Below are positions 12,557-19,616 of a DNA stretch of 19,616 nt, one piece after another. The translations under genes were made by a program, and so were the position numbers. Each line of letters begins with the position of its first letter. The stretch's first letter is position 1. The DNA lies in contig DATAOT010000075.1 in the NCBI GenBank assembly GCA_036265615.1, positions 1 to 19,616 of the forward strand, read 5' to 3'. Under the pieces are notes generated by a model. The model had not been told where the DNA came from and made no database searches. It saw only the letters and a list, made by a program, of their open reading frames with translations. The stretch comes from DATAFF01 sp036265615. GTDB taxonomy: Bacteria; Pseudomonadota; Alphaproteobacteria; Rhizobiales; Aestuariivirgaceae.

Positions 12557-15500
12557 CTAGCCCCGCTGGGGCTCCTTCTGCTTGCGCGACTCGGCAGCGC
12601 CGCGCTCGGAGTCGGGACGCGGCGGCGGACGGCGCTGGCCTGGAGCTTCGGATGCGGCGTCGGGCGGAGTCTGCAGAGCGCCGGCCCGGGCCCGGTGATC
12701 CCGGGCGATGTAGGTGTAGACGGCCGGGGTGACGAACAGGGTGAAGAGGGTGCCGATGCTCATGCCGGCGGCGATCACCAGGCCGATATCGAAGCGGCTG
12801 CGGGCTCCGGCGCCCTTGGCAATCAGGAGCGGCACCATGGCAACGACCATGGCGGCGGTGGTCATCAGGATCGGTCGAAGCCGGACCGCGGCGGCATGGA
12901 TGATGGCCTCGCGCCGGTCGTAGCCCTCGTGCTCCTGCAGGCGGTTGGCGAACTCGGTCATCAGGATGCCGTGCTTTGAGATCAGACCGATCAGGGTCAC
13001 GAAGCCGATCTGGGTGTAGATGTTGACCGTTCCCGCGCCAAAGCTCATCGGCAGCAGGGCGCCGAAGATCGAGGTCGGCAGGGCAACAAGGATGATGAAC
13101 GGATCGCGGAAGCTCTCGAACTGCGCCGCCAGCACGAGGAAGATCACGACCAGCGCGAACACGAAGGTCAGCACCAGCGAGTTGCCCTCCTGGACGAACT
13201 GCCGGCTTTCGCTCTGGAAATCGTAGGAGAAGCCTTCGGGGAGGATTTCCACCGCCTTGGCGCGGAGGAAATCGATGACCTCGCCAAGCGTGCGGCCGGG
13301 GAAGGGGACGCCGGAGAGCGTCGCCGAATTGAGCTGCTGGAAGGTGGTCAGGGCGTTGGGCTGGACCGACTGGGAGATCGAGGCGACGGCCGAGAGGGGA
13401 ACAAGCTGACCGCCGGCGGTGCGCAGCTCATACCGTTTCAGCCAATCTGACGTGAGGCGGTAGTCGCGCGGCACCTGCGGGATCACCTGGTAACTTCGCC
13501 CCGACAGATCAAAGCGGTTGACGTAGTTGCCGCCGAGCATGGTGGCAAGGGCGGAGCCGATGTCGGCCATGGTGATGCCGAGCCGATTGGCCTTGGCATC
13601 GTCGATCCTGAGCTCGATCTGAGGCGTGTCGAAACGCAGGTCGCTGTCGGTGAAGATGAAGAGCCCGCTCTTGTCGGCTTCAGCCTTCATCTTCTGCAGG
13701 ATGCCGGACAGCTGCTCGAAATCGGCCGTGGTGGTGATGACGAATTGCAGCGGGGCGCCGCCGGTGTTGCCGGGCAGCGCCGGGGGCGAGAAGGCGAAGA
13801 CCTGAATGCCGGCGACGCGGGCCATCTTCGGCTGCAGCTCCTGCAGGATCTGCTTTTGATCCTTGCTGCGTTCGCTCCAGGGCTTGAACAGGATCCCGGC
13901 AAAGCCCGAGGTCACGCCCTGGAAGCCATTGATGGCGAACCAGTTCGACCTTTCGGGAACGGTGTCGAAGATCTTGCCGAGCTCGTCGGTGTAGTGCTCG
14001 AGATAATCGAGATTGGCATATTGCGGCGATTTGGTGAGGGCAAACAGAATGCCCTGATCCTCCTCCGGCGCCAGCTCCTTCTGGGTCGCGGTGTAGAGCA
14101 GCACCGAGGCGGCGATCACCCCGATCAGGATGAGAACGGTGGTGGGACGGCCGCGCAGCGTCCGGGTCAGCGCCCGCTGATACAGCCGCTTCAGCCGCTC
14201 GAAGTTGACATCGAGAAAGCGGGCAAAGCCGCCGCTCGAATCATGGGCACGCAACAGGCGCGAACACATCATCGGCGACAAGGTGAGGGCGATGATGCCG
14301 GATACGGCGACGGCGCCGGCGAGGGTGAAGGCAAATTCGCGGAACAGGGCCCCCGTCAGCCCCCCGGTGAAGCCGATCGGGGCGTAAACGGCCGCTAGAG
14401 TGATGGTCATGGCGATGACCGGGCCGGTGATCTCGCGGGCACCCCTGAGGGCGGCCTCGAAAGCCGTCATGCCTTCCTCGATGTGGCGATAGATGTTTTC
14501 GACCACGACGATGGCGTCGTCGACGACGAGCCCGATAGCGAGCACCAGGGCGAGAAGCGTCAGCAGGTTCACCGAATAGCCAAGCGCCAGGAGGACGATC
14601 ATGACGCCGACCAAGGAGAGCGGAATGGTGACGATCGGGATCAGGGTCGAGCGCAGGTTGCCAAGAAAGAGGAAGATCACCACGACGACGATGAGAACGG
14701 CCTCGCCAAGCGTTCGCACCACCTCCTCGATCGAGGCGCGGATAAAGGCGGTGGCGTCATAGGCGATGGCCGCCTTGAGGGACACCGGCAGCTCGCGCTG
14801 AATGGACGGCATGGCGTTTCGCACCGACTGAATGACGGTCAGCGGATTGGCGCTCGGGGTGGCATAGATGCCGATGAACACGGCCTTCAATCCGTCGAAG
14901 ACCGAGGATGAATCGGCGCTCTCCGGACCGAGCTCGATGCGGGCAATGTTGCCGAGGCGGATCAGCGTGTCGCCGCGCTGGGCCACCACCAGCTGGCCGA
15001 AGGCCTGGGCGCTCTTCAGCGATGTCTGGGCGTTGATCGTAAACTTGACGAAGTCACCCTTGATCTGGCCGGCGGCGGTCGTGAAGTTGTTGGCGGCAAG
15101 GGCGGCGCGCACGTCGTTGGGGGTGATGTTGAGGCCTGCCATGCGGTCGGGGTCGAGCCAGACACGCATGGCGAAGGTCTGGCCGCCGAGAATCTGGGCA
15201 TTGGCGACGCCGTCGATCGTTTGCAGCCGCGGCTGGACGACGCGGATCAGGTAGTCGGTGATCTGCGAGGACGTCATGACGTCGCTATTGAAGGACATGT
15301 ACAGCAGGGCATAGCCTTCGCCGGTCTGCTTGACGACGACCGGATTGTTGGCCTCCCGCGGCAGGACATCGGCGACCTGGTTGACCTTCGAAAGGACATC
15401 GGTCATTGCCCGGTCGGGGTCGGCATTGAGGCGCAGATTGAGCGTGACGGTGGAGACGTTCTGGGCCGACGAGGAGGTCAACGTGTCGATGCCTTCGGCA

Positions 15501-15718
15501 CTCGCCACTGCCTGCTGGATCGGGGTGGTGATGAAGCCCTTGATCAGTTCGGCATTGGCACCCGGGTAGACGGTGGTGATGGTGATCGTGGTGTTGGTCA
15601 GCTCGGGATATTGCCGGATCGGCAACTTCCAGAGCGCCTGCAGACCGATGAGCAGGATGAGCAGGCTCACCACGGTGGCGAGGACCGGACGCCTGATGAA
15701 AATGTCGGTGAAGCGCAT
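12557..15718 (-). CDS. RND efflux pump inner-membrane permease, HAE1/AcrB type
   Basis: 1053 residues, the usual size for a proton-driven resistance-nodulation-division permease. It has a classic start, MRFTDIFIRRPVLATVVSLL, with TM1 at about 11-30, two large periplasmic loops (about 35-335 and 550-840), and TM2-6 and TM8-12 after them. The proton-relay aspartates are present (Asp400-Asp401 in GLVVDDAIVVVENIYRHIEEG), as is the TM10 lysine (Lys915 in LIGLISKHGILMTEFANR). The tail after about 1005 is long, polar and Pro/Arg-rich, probably cytosolic. It exports small amphiphilic molecules with its adaptor and an outer-membrane channel. No channel gene is present here, so a TolC-like protein elsewhere is inferred. 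The substrate is unknown. It lies 7 nt after the adaptor gene. Confidence 0.95.
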   Translation of the reverse strand: MRFTDIFIRRPVLATVVSLLILLIGLQALWKLPIRQYPELTNTTITITTVYPGANAELIKGFITTPIQQAVASAEGIDTLTSSSAQNVSTVTLNLRLNADPDRAMTDVLSKVNQVADVLPREANNPVVVKQTGEGYALLYMSFNSDVMTSSQITDYLIRVVQPRLQTIDGVANAQILGGQTFAMRVWLDPDRMAGLNITPNDVRAALAANNFTTAAGQIKGDFVKFTINAQTSLKSAQAFGQLVVAQRGDTLIRLGNIARIELGPESADSSSVFDGLKAVFIGIYATPSANPLTVIQSVRNAMPSIQRELPVSLKAAIAYDATAFIRASIEEVVRTLGEAVLIVVVVIFLFLGNLRSTLIPIVTIPLSLVGVMIVLLALGYSVNLLTLLALVLAIGLVVDDAIVVVENIYRHIEEGMTAFEAALRGAREITGPVIAMTITLAAVYAPIGFTGGLTGALFREFAFTLAGAVAVSGIIALTLSPMMCSRLLRAHDSSGGFARFLDVNFERLKRLYQRALTRTLRGRPTTVLILIGVIAASVLLYTATQKELAPEEDQGILFALTKSPQYANLDYLEHYTDELGKIFDTVPERSNWFAINGFQGVTSGFAGILFKPWSERSKDQKQILQELQPKMARVAGIQVFAFSPPALPGNTGGAPLQFVITTTADFEQLSGILQKMKAEADKSGLFIFTDSDLRFDTPQIELRIDDAKANRLGITMADIGSALATMLGGNYVNRFDLSGRSYQVIPQVPRDYRLTSDWLKRYELRTAGGQLVPLSAVASISQSVQPNALTTFQQLNSATLSGVPFPGRTLGEVIDFLRAKAVEILPEGFSYDFQSESRQFVQEGNSLVLTFVFALVVIFLVLAAQFESFRDPFIILVALPTSIFGALLPMSFGAGTVNIYTQIGFVTLIGLISKHGILMTEFANRLQEHEGYDRREAIIHAAAVRLRPILMTTAAMVVAMVPLLIAKGAGARSRFDIGLVIAAGMSIGTLFTLFVTPAVYTYIARDHRARAGALQTPPDAASEAPGQRRPPPRPDSERGAAESRKQKEPQRG

Positions 15719-15725
15719 GGCTGGC

Positions 15726-16871
15726 CTATTCCGCGGGGCGCGGCACCTGGGGCTTCGGCAGGGTGCTGTTGTCGATCCTCACCTTGGCGCCCTGCTGCAG
15801 CTTGAGCTGACCGACAATGACCACGAGCTCGCCGGCTTTCACCCCCTCATTGATGGCGATGCGGTCGTCGCGGCTGTCGCCCGGGCGCACAAAGCGGCGC
15901 TCGATCTCATAAAGGTCCTCCTTCGGCTGCGTCTGGCCGGCGGGAGCGGCGCCGAGCTTCTTGGCGACATAGACGGAATCGCCATAAAGGCTGTAGCTCA
16001 CGGCGGTCCGCGGAAGGGTCACGACATCGACGGGAGCGCCGGCGAGCACCTCGACATTGGCGAACATGCCGGGCAGGAGCTGCCGTTGGGCATTTTGCAG
16101 CCGGCCGCGCACCATGACGGTACGGGTGTCCTGGTTGACACGTGAATCGACGGCATCGACCTTGCCCTTGAAAATGGTGCCGGGATAGGCATCCACCCGG
16201 ACCTCGACATCCTGCCCGACCTTGACCCGCGCCAGATCCTGCTCGGGCAGCGGGAAATCGGCGAAGACCTCGTCGAGCGCCTGCAGCGGCACCAGCGGCA
16301 TGCCGGGCGAAATATATTGCCCGACGTCAACCTTGCGAATGCCGAGACGGCCGGAAAAGGCTGCCACGATCCGCTTCTGAGCGATCACCGCCCGGGTCTT
16401 GTCGACGCTGGCGGCGGCCTCGTCGCGACGCGCGACCGCGGTGTCGAGCTGCGACTGTGCGACGGTGCCGCGGCGGAACAGGTCGTGCTGGCGGGAGAGC
16501 TCGCTTTCGGCATTCTTCAGGGTGGCGAGATTGGACTGGAGATCGGCCTGCTCGACCCGGTCATCGAGCTGCACCAGCACGTTGCCGGCCGTGACATCCT
16601 CGCCCGAGCTGAAGTTGATGTCGCGGACGATGCCACCGACCTCTGCCGTTACGTCAATGCCGGTCACGGACCGCAGGCTGCCGATCGCCTGCAGGCGCGG
16701 AGTCCATTGTTCGGTACGAGCCGGCTCCGCCGAAACGGTGACCGCCGGCTGCGGTGCGCCGGCGATGGCCTGCTTGATGACCTGCGGCAGAAAGACATAG
16801 TGAAACCAGGCGAGGCCGCCGAGAATGGCGGCAATCACCAGAAACATCAGGACGAAAAAACGCTTGGACAT
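15726..16871 (-). CDS. RND efflux periplasmic adaptor (membrane fusion protein)
   Basis: 381 residues. An uncleaved-looking N-terminal membrane anchor (about 5-28) with no lipobox Cys is followed by a lipoyl-like half domain (about 68-104: GIDVTAEVGGIVRDINFSSG, then AGNVLVQLDD). A helical hairpin of about 60 residues (105-166) comes next, then the second lipoyl half (168-200: AFSGRLGIRKVDVGQYISPG), a beta-barrel domain (about 205-285) and a membrane-proximal domain (about 285-375). It bridges the permease and an outer-membrane channel. It is the first gene of the operon, with its stop 7 nt before the permease ATG. The ribosome site is weak (GAGTCGAG). The short hairpin is the MexA/AcrA-like type used with TolC-family channels. 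Confidence 0.93.
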   Translation of the reverse strand: MSKRFFVLMFLVIAAILGGLAWFHYVFLPQVIKQAIAGAPQPAVTVSAEPARTEQWTPRLQAIGSLRSVTGIDVTAEVGGIVRDINFSSGEDVTAGNVLVQLDDRVEQADLQSNLATLKNAESELSRQHDLFRRGTVAQSQLDTAVARRDEAAASVDKTRAVIAQKRIVAAFSGRLGIRKVDVGQYISPGMPLVPLQALDEVFADFPLPEQDLARVKVGQDVEVRVDAYPGTIFKGKVDAVDSRVNQDTRTVMVRGRLQNAQRQLLPGMFANVEVLAGAPVDVVTLPRTAVSYSLYGDSVYVAKKLGAAPAGQTQPKEDLYEIERRFVRPGDSRDDRIAINEGVKAGELVVIVGQLKLQQGAKVRIDNSTLPKPQVPRPAE

Positions 16872-17123
16872 CTCGACTCGGCATCAATTTCGGCGGCGGG
16901 CGGAAGCTAGCCGAGCAGCCGCAGATTGGCCAGCATCGCTTGTTCCGCATCGGCGCAACCACGCCCGCAGTCCGGAACGGCAGGGTTCTCGCGGGTCGCT
17001 TTCCACACCGGAGGTTGCAGCAAAGACGTGGGGCCGGGTCAAGCCCCGGCGATCGCGGAACATTTGCAAATGAACATAGCTTTACGACGGCAGGCCAGCC
17101 CGGCCACACCGTGGGAAGCGCGC
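16872..17123. promoter_or_regulatory. Divergent intergenic region of pump and inositol synthase operons
   Basis: This 252-bp region must hold both promoters. Visible elements are a perfect 12-bp palindrome CATTTGCAAATG (17061-17072) in the only AT-rich stretch, about 50 nt before the plus-strand start, and a 6-bp hairpin GCCGGG / CCCGGC (17033-17050). The frame of the downstream gene is open back to 16926 but this part does not look like protein of the family. No regulator gene is adjacent. Confidence 0.4.
17113..17118 (+). promoter_or_regulatory. Ribosome binding site deciding the inositol synthase start
   Basis: GGGAAG lies five nt before the ATG at 17124. The alternative ATG at 17070 has only a poor GGAA about nine nt upstream. 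Confidence 0.6.
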
Positions 17124-18218
17124 ATGGATTCGGCATTCGAACAATCGAGCGGCGTGAGGGTCGGCATCGTCGGCGTCGGGAACTGCGCCTCTTCCCTGAT
17201 CCAGGGCCTCTCCTATTACCGCGACGCCCGCGACAATGTGCCGATCCCGGGACTGATGCACAGCGACATTGGCGGCTACCGGGTGAGCGACGTGACGATC
17301 ACCGCCGCTTTCGACGTCAATCGCACCAAGGTCGGGCTCGATGCCGCCGAGGCGATTCTGGCGCCCCCGAACAACACCCAGCTCTTCGCCAAGGTGCCGC
17401 GGCTCGGCGTCAAGGTCGAACGCGGACCGACGCTCGACGGCATCGGGCAGTATCTCGCGGACGAAATCGTCGAGTCGCCGCTGCCACCGGCGGATGTCAC
17501 CGGCGTGCTGCGGGAGAGCGGCACCGAGGTGCTGGTCTCGTATCTGCCGGTCGGTTCGGAGAGGGCGACGCGGTTCTATGCCGAGCGGGCAATCGAGGCC
17601 GGCTGTGCGTTCGTCAACTGCATCCCGGTGTTCATCGCCTCGGACCCGGCCTGGCGCCGGCGTTTCGAGGCGGCCGGGCTGCCGCTGGTCGGCGACGATA
17701 TCAAGAGCCAGGTCGGCGCGACCATCGTCCACCGGGTGCTGACGCGGCTGTTCCGCGAGCGCGGGGTCAGGCTCGACCGCACCTATCAGCTGAATTTCGG
17801 CGGCAACACCGATTTTCTGAACATGCTCGAACGGGAACGGCTCGAAAGCAAGAAGCTGTCCAAGACCCGCTCGGTCACCAGCCAGCTCGAGGTGCCGCTG
17901 TCGGGGGAGAACATCCATATCGGGCCAAGCGATCACGTGCCCTGGCTCAGTGATCGCAAATGGGCCTATATCCGCATGGAAGGAACAGCTTTCGGCGGCG
18001 TGCCGCTCAATGTCGAATTGAAGCTCGAAGTGTGGGATTCGCCAAATTCCGCCGGGGTGGTGATCGATGCGGTGCGCTGTGCCAAACTGGCGATGGACCG
18101 GGGGCTCGCAGGCACATTGACCGGGCCGTGCGCCGCGTTCATGAAGTCTCCGCCCGAGCAGTATACCGACGATGAAGCGCAGCGCCTGACCGCCGATTTC
18201 ATCGCGGGGCGAGGCTGA
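17124..18218 (+). CDS. myo-Inositol-3-phosphate synthase family protein
   Basis: 364 residues, the short form of the family seen in actinobacteria and archaea. It should turn glucose 6-phosphate into inositol 3-phosphate with NAD as internal redox carrier, in the cytosol. It has a Rossmann start VGIVGVGNCASSLIQG (13-28), an inserted HSDIGGYRVSDVTITAAFDVN segment (46-66), GDDIKSQVGATIVHR (190-204), the lysine-bearing catalytic region NFGGNTDFLNM (225-235) with SKKLSKTRS (242-250), and LEVWDSPNSAGVVIDAVR (301-318). These conserved blocks are intact, so activity is likely. Upstream open frame to 16926 is rejected on ribosome site and family length. The glycosyltransferase starts 6 nt after the stop, so the inositol phosphate probably feeds a glycoconjugate. 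Confidence 0.93.
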   Translation: MDSAFEQSSGVRVGIVGVGNCASSLIQGLSYYRDARDNVPIPGLMHSDIGGYRVSDVTITAAFDVNRTKVGLDAAEAILAPPNNTQLFAKVPRLGVKVERGPTLDGIGQYLADEIVESPLPPADVTGVLRESGTEVLVSYLPVGSERATRFYAERAIEAGCAFVNCIPVFIASDPAWRRRFEAAGLPLVGDDIKSQVGATIVHRVLTRLFRERGVRLDRTYQLNFGGNTDFLNMLERERLESKKLSKTRSVTSQLEVPLSGENIHIGPSDHVPWLSDRKWAYIRMEGTAFGGVPLNVELKLEVWDSPNSAGVVIDAVRCAKLAMDRGLAGTLTGPCAAFMKSPPEQYTDDEAQRLTADFIAGRG

Positions 18219-18224
18219 GGCCTC

Positions 18225-19340
18225 ATGAAAATCGTGATCTTCGGCCTGACCGTCAGTTCGTCGTGGGGGAACGGCCATGCGACCCTCTGGCGCGGGTTGA
18301 TCAACGCCTTGACGGGCCGCGGCCATGCCGTGACGTTTTTCGAGCGCAACACCGATTTCTACGCCGAGAACCGCGATCTGCGCACGCTGAACGGCGCCGA
18401 GCTCACGCTTTACGACAGCTTTGCCGACGTGCTGCCGGTCGGGCGGCGGGAATTGCAGGCGGCCGATGTCGCCATCACCACCTCCTACTGCCCCGATGCG
18501 ATCGAGGCAGCGCAGCTGATGCAAGAGTGCGGGCGGGCGCTGACCGTCTTCTACGATCTCGACACGCCGGTGACCCTGGCGCTGGCCCGCGGCGGCCAGG
18601 CGGTGCCGTGGCTCGGGCCGGCGGGGCTTGGCGATTTCGACCTGGTCCTGAGCTATACAGGCGGGCGGGCGCTGGACGAGCTCAGGGCGCTCGGCGCGCG
18701 CCGGGTCGTGCCGCTCTACGGCCATGCCGATCCGCAAGCGCATTCGAGGGTTGCGGAAATTCCACGCTTCAAGGCCGATCTGTCATGGCTCGGGACCTGG
18801 GCGGCCGACCGGCAGAAGGCGCTCGAAGCGCTGTTCGCGGCACCGGCCCGGGCCCGCCCGCACTACCGGTTCCTGCTCGGCGGCTCGCTCTATCCGCCGA
18901 GCTTCCCGTGGACCGCCAACATCTGGTTCGTGCGCCACATTCCGCCCGACCTGCATTCCGCCTTTTATTCGTCATCGCGATTGACCCTCAATGTCACGCG
19001 CGACACGATGGCCCAGATGGGGTGGTGCCCGTCGGGACGCTTGTTCGAGGCGGCAGCCTGCCAAGCCCCGGTGGTTTCCGACTGGTTCGAAGGGCTCGAT
19101 GCCTTTTTCGAGCCGGGGAGCGAGATCCTGATCGCGCGCAGCACCGAGGAGGCGTTGAGCGCACTGGATGAACCCGACAGCGCGCTCGAGCGGATCGCCC
19201 AGGCGGCGCATGAGCGGTTTCTGCGCGACCACACCTCGGCACGACGGGCCGATGAGCTGGTGGCGGCTCTCGAAGCGCCGCAAGCAGGCGCGTTCGAGCA
19301 TCGTCGCGGGGGGACGGAGGCACGACCATGTGGGGTATAA
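18225..19340 (+). CDS. CgeB-like glycosyltransferase
   Basis: 371 residues, GT-B fold expected. The N-terminal half (about 1-170) begins MKIVIFGLTVSSSWGNGHAT and contains GRGHAVTFFERNTDFY and TVFYDLDTPVTLA. The C-terminal half carries the nucleotide-sugar side: LSWLGTWAADRQKALEALF (186-204), LNVTRDTMAQMGWCPSGRLFEAAACQAPVVSD (255-286, the segment that contacts the donor in CgeB-type enzymes), and DAFFEPGSEILIA. The last 25 residues are polar and probably unstructured. Donor and acceptor cannot be told from sequence. The ATG lies 6 nt after the inositol synthase stop with GAGG four nt upstream, and the 3' end overlaps the next gene by 13 bp, so the three genes form one operon. There is no signal peptide or membrane segment, so it acts in the cytosol. 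Confidence 0.88.
   Translation: MKIVIFGLTVSSSWGNGHATLWRGLINALTGRGHAVTFFERNTDFYAENRDLRTLNGAELTLYDSFADVLPVGRRELQAADVAITTSYCPDAIEAAQLMQECGRALTVFYDLDTPVTLALARGGQAVPWLGPAGLGDFDLVLSYTGGRALDELRALGARRVVPLYGHADPQAHSRVAEIPRFKADLSWLGTWAADRQKALEALFAAPARARPHYRFLLGGSLYPPSFPWTANIWFVRHIPPDLHSAFYSSSRLTLNVTRDTMAQMGWCPSGRLFEAAACQAPVVSDWFEGLDAFFEPGSEILIARSTEEALSALDEPDSALERIAQAAHERFLRDHTSARRADELVAALEAPQAGAFEHRRGGTEARPCGV
19316..19320 (+). promoter_or_regulatory. Ribosome binding site of the nucleotidyltransferase gene
   Basis: GGAGG inside the end of the glycosyltransferase gene, seven nt before the ATG at 19328. It supports a 13-bp overlapping start and translational coupling. Confidence 0.75.
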
Positions 19341-19616
19341 TCCCGGCGGCAGGACGCGGCAGCCGCATCCAGCCGCTGGCCTTCTCGAAAGAGCTTCTGC
19401 CCGTGGGCAGCCGCCTAGACGGCATCACAGAGAGACCGTGCGCCGTGAGCGAATACCTGGTCGAACGCATGATCCACGGCGGCGCCGACAAGATCTGCTT
19501 CGTCATCTCGCCCGGCAAGTCGGACATCATGGAGTATTACGGCGGTGCCTATGGGACCGCGACCATCGCCTATGTGGTGCAGCCGCAGGCGAGCGGGCTC
19601 TGCGACGCCATCTTTC
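19328..19616 (+). CDS. Sugar-phosphate nucleotidyltransferase, 3' end outside the window
   Basis: The first 96 residues are visible. The start MWGIIPAAGRGSRIQPLAFSK holds the nucleotide-binding loop of the glucose-1-phosphate nucleotidyl transferase family (GxGxRxxP then KELLPVG). It is followed by PCAVSEYLVERMI, GGADKICFVISPGKSDIMEY, and the base-binding QPQASGLCDAIF, where Q-x-x-x-G-L is typical. Such enzymes join a sugar 1-phosphate to NTP, giving an activated sugar. GGAGG seven nt before the ATG supports the start, which overlaps the glycosyltransferase end by 13 bp. The enzyme probably makes the donor for the neighbouring glycosyltransferase. Whether it uses a hexose phosphate or inositol phosphate is not visible from this part. 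Confidence 0.9.
   Translation, partial: MWGIIPAAGRGSRIQPLAFSKELLPVGSRLDGITERPCAVSEYLVERMIHGGADKICFVISPGKSDIMEYYGGAYGTATIAYVVQPQASGLCDAIF

Noticed and set aside
11389..12732. Open frame of 447 codons on the plus strand opposite the ATP-grasp gene
   Set aside because: Gly/Ala/Arg-rich shadow frame without motifs, while the minus strand encodes a clear ATP-grasp protein.
17033..17050. GCCGGG / CCCGGC hairpin as a terminator
   Set aside because: Only a 6-bp stem without a T tract, located inside a divergent promoter region.
16926..17123. N-terminal extension of the inositol synthase
   Set aside because: Sequence before 17124 is unlike the family, has no good ribosome site, and would crowd the promoter region. 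The family starts close to the Rossmann strand.
17082..18743. Open frame of 553 codons on the minus strand opposite the inositol synthase and glycosyltransferase
   Set aside because: The plus-strand genes have intact conserved motifs. The minus frame is Arg/Pro/His-rich without a domain.
1..19616. CRISPR arrays, tRNA or rRNA genes, insertion sequences, prophage
   Set aside because: No regularly spaced repeats, cloverleaf-like conserved arms, transposase or phage genes were seen on either strand.

Overview
The window looks like a GC-rich alphaproteobacterial chromosome, most likely Hyphomicrobiales (Rhizobiales). I infer this from the gene order of the Tad/Cpa pilus locus, the stand-alone pilus N-terminal-domain gene divergent from pilA, the short conserved hypothetical gene at 10941-11315, and palindromic repeats of the kind common in that order. 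The family cannot be fixed from the sequence alone.

Layout. (1) 1-1308, plus strand: 3' part of an ankyrin-repeat protein gene, cut by the window edge and visibly less GC-rich than the rest, ending at a hairpin (1346-1368). (2) 1391-10271, minus strand: a compact, apparently intact tight-adherence (Flp/Tad) pilus locus. In transcription order it is pilA, cpaA, cpaB, cpaC, cpaD, cpaE, cpaF, tadB (cpaG), tadC (cpaH). It covers major pilin, prepilin peptidase, periplasmic assembly factor, outer-membrane secretin, secretin-associated lipoprotein, ParA-like localisation ATPase, motor ATPase and two inner-membrane platform proteins. A rho-independent terminator separates pilA from cpaA, so pilin can be made in excess. 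The tadD/tadE/tadF type genes are not in this window. (3) 10461-10931, plus strand: a small exported protein carrying only the secretin N-terminal domain, divergent from pilA. (4) 16871-10941, minus strand: a probable four-gene operon of RND adaptor, RND permease, ATP-grasp ligase and conserved hypothetical protein. (5) 17124-19616, plus strand: a probable operon of myo-inositol-3-phosphate synthase, a CgeB-like glycosyltransferase and a sugar nucleotidyltransferase cut by the window edge. This is probably the start of a glycoconjugate pathway with an inositol part.

Most noteworthy. A pair of palindromic modules totalling 108 bp (6870-6977) sits inside the cpaD reading frame and encodes exactly 36 codons just before the lipoprotein signal sequence. 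Removing them restores an ordinary short signal peptide, so this looks like an in-frame insertion of a mobile palindromic repeat. Also worth following are the ATP-grasp/RND operon and the inositol synthase/glycosyltransferase/nucleotidyltransferase operon, whose product is not obvious. I found no tRNA, rRNA, CRISPR array, transposase gene or prophage.
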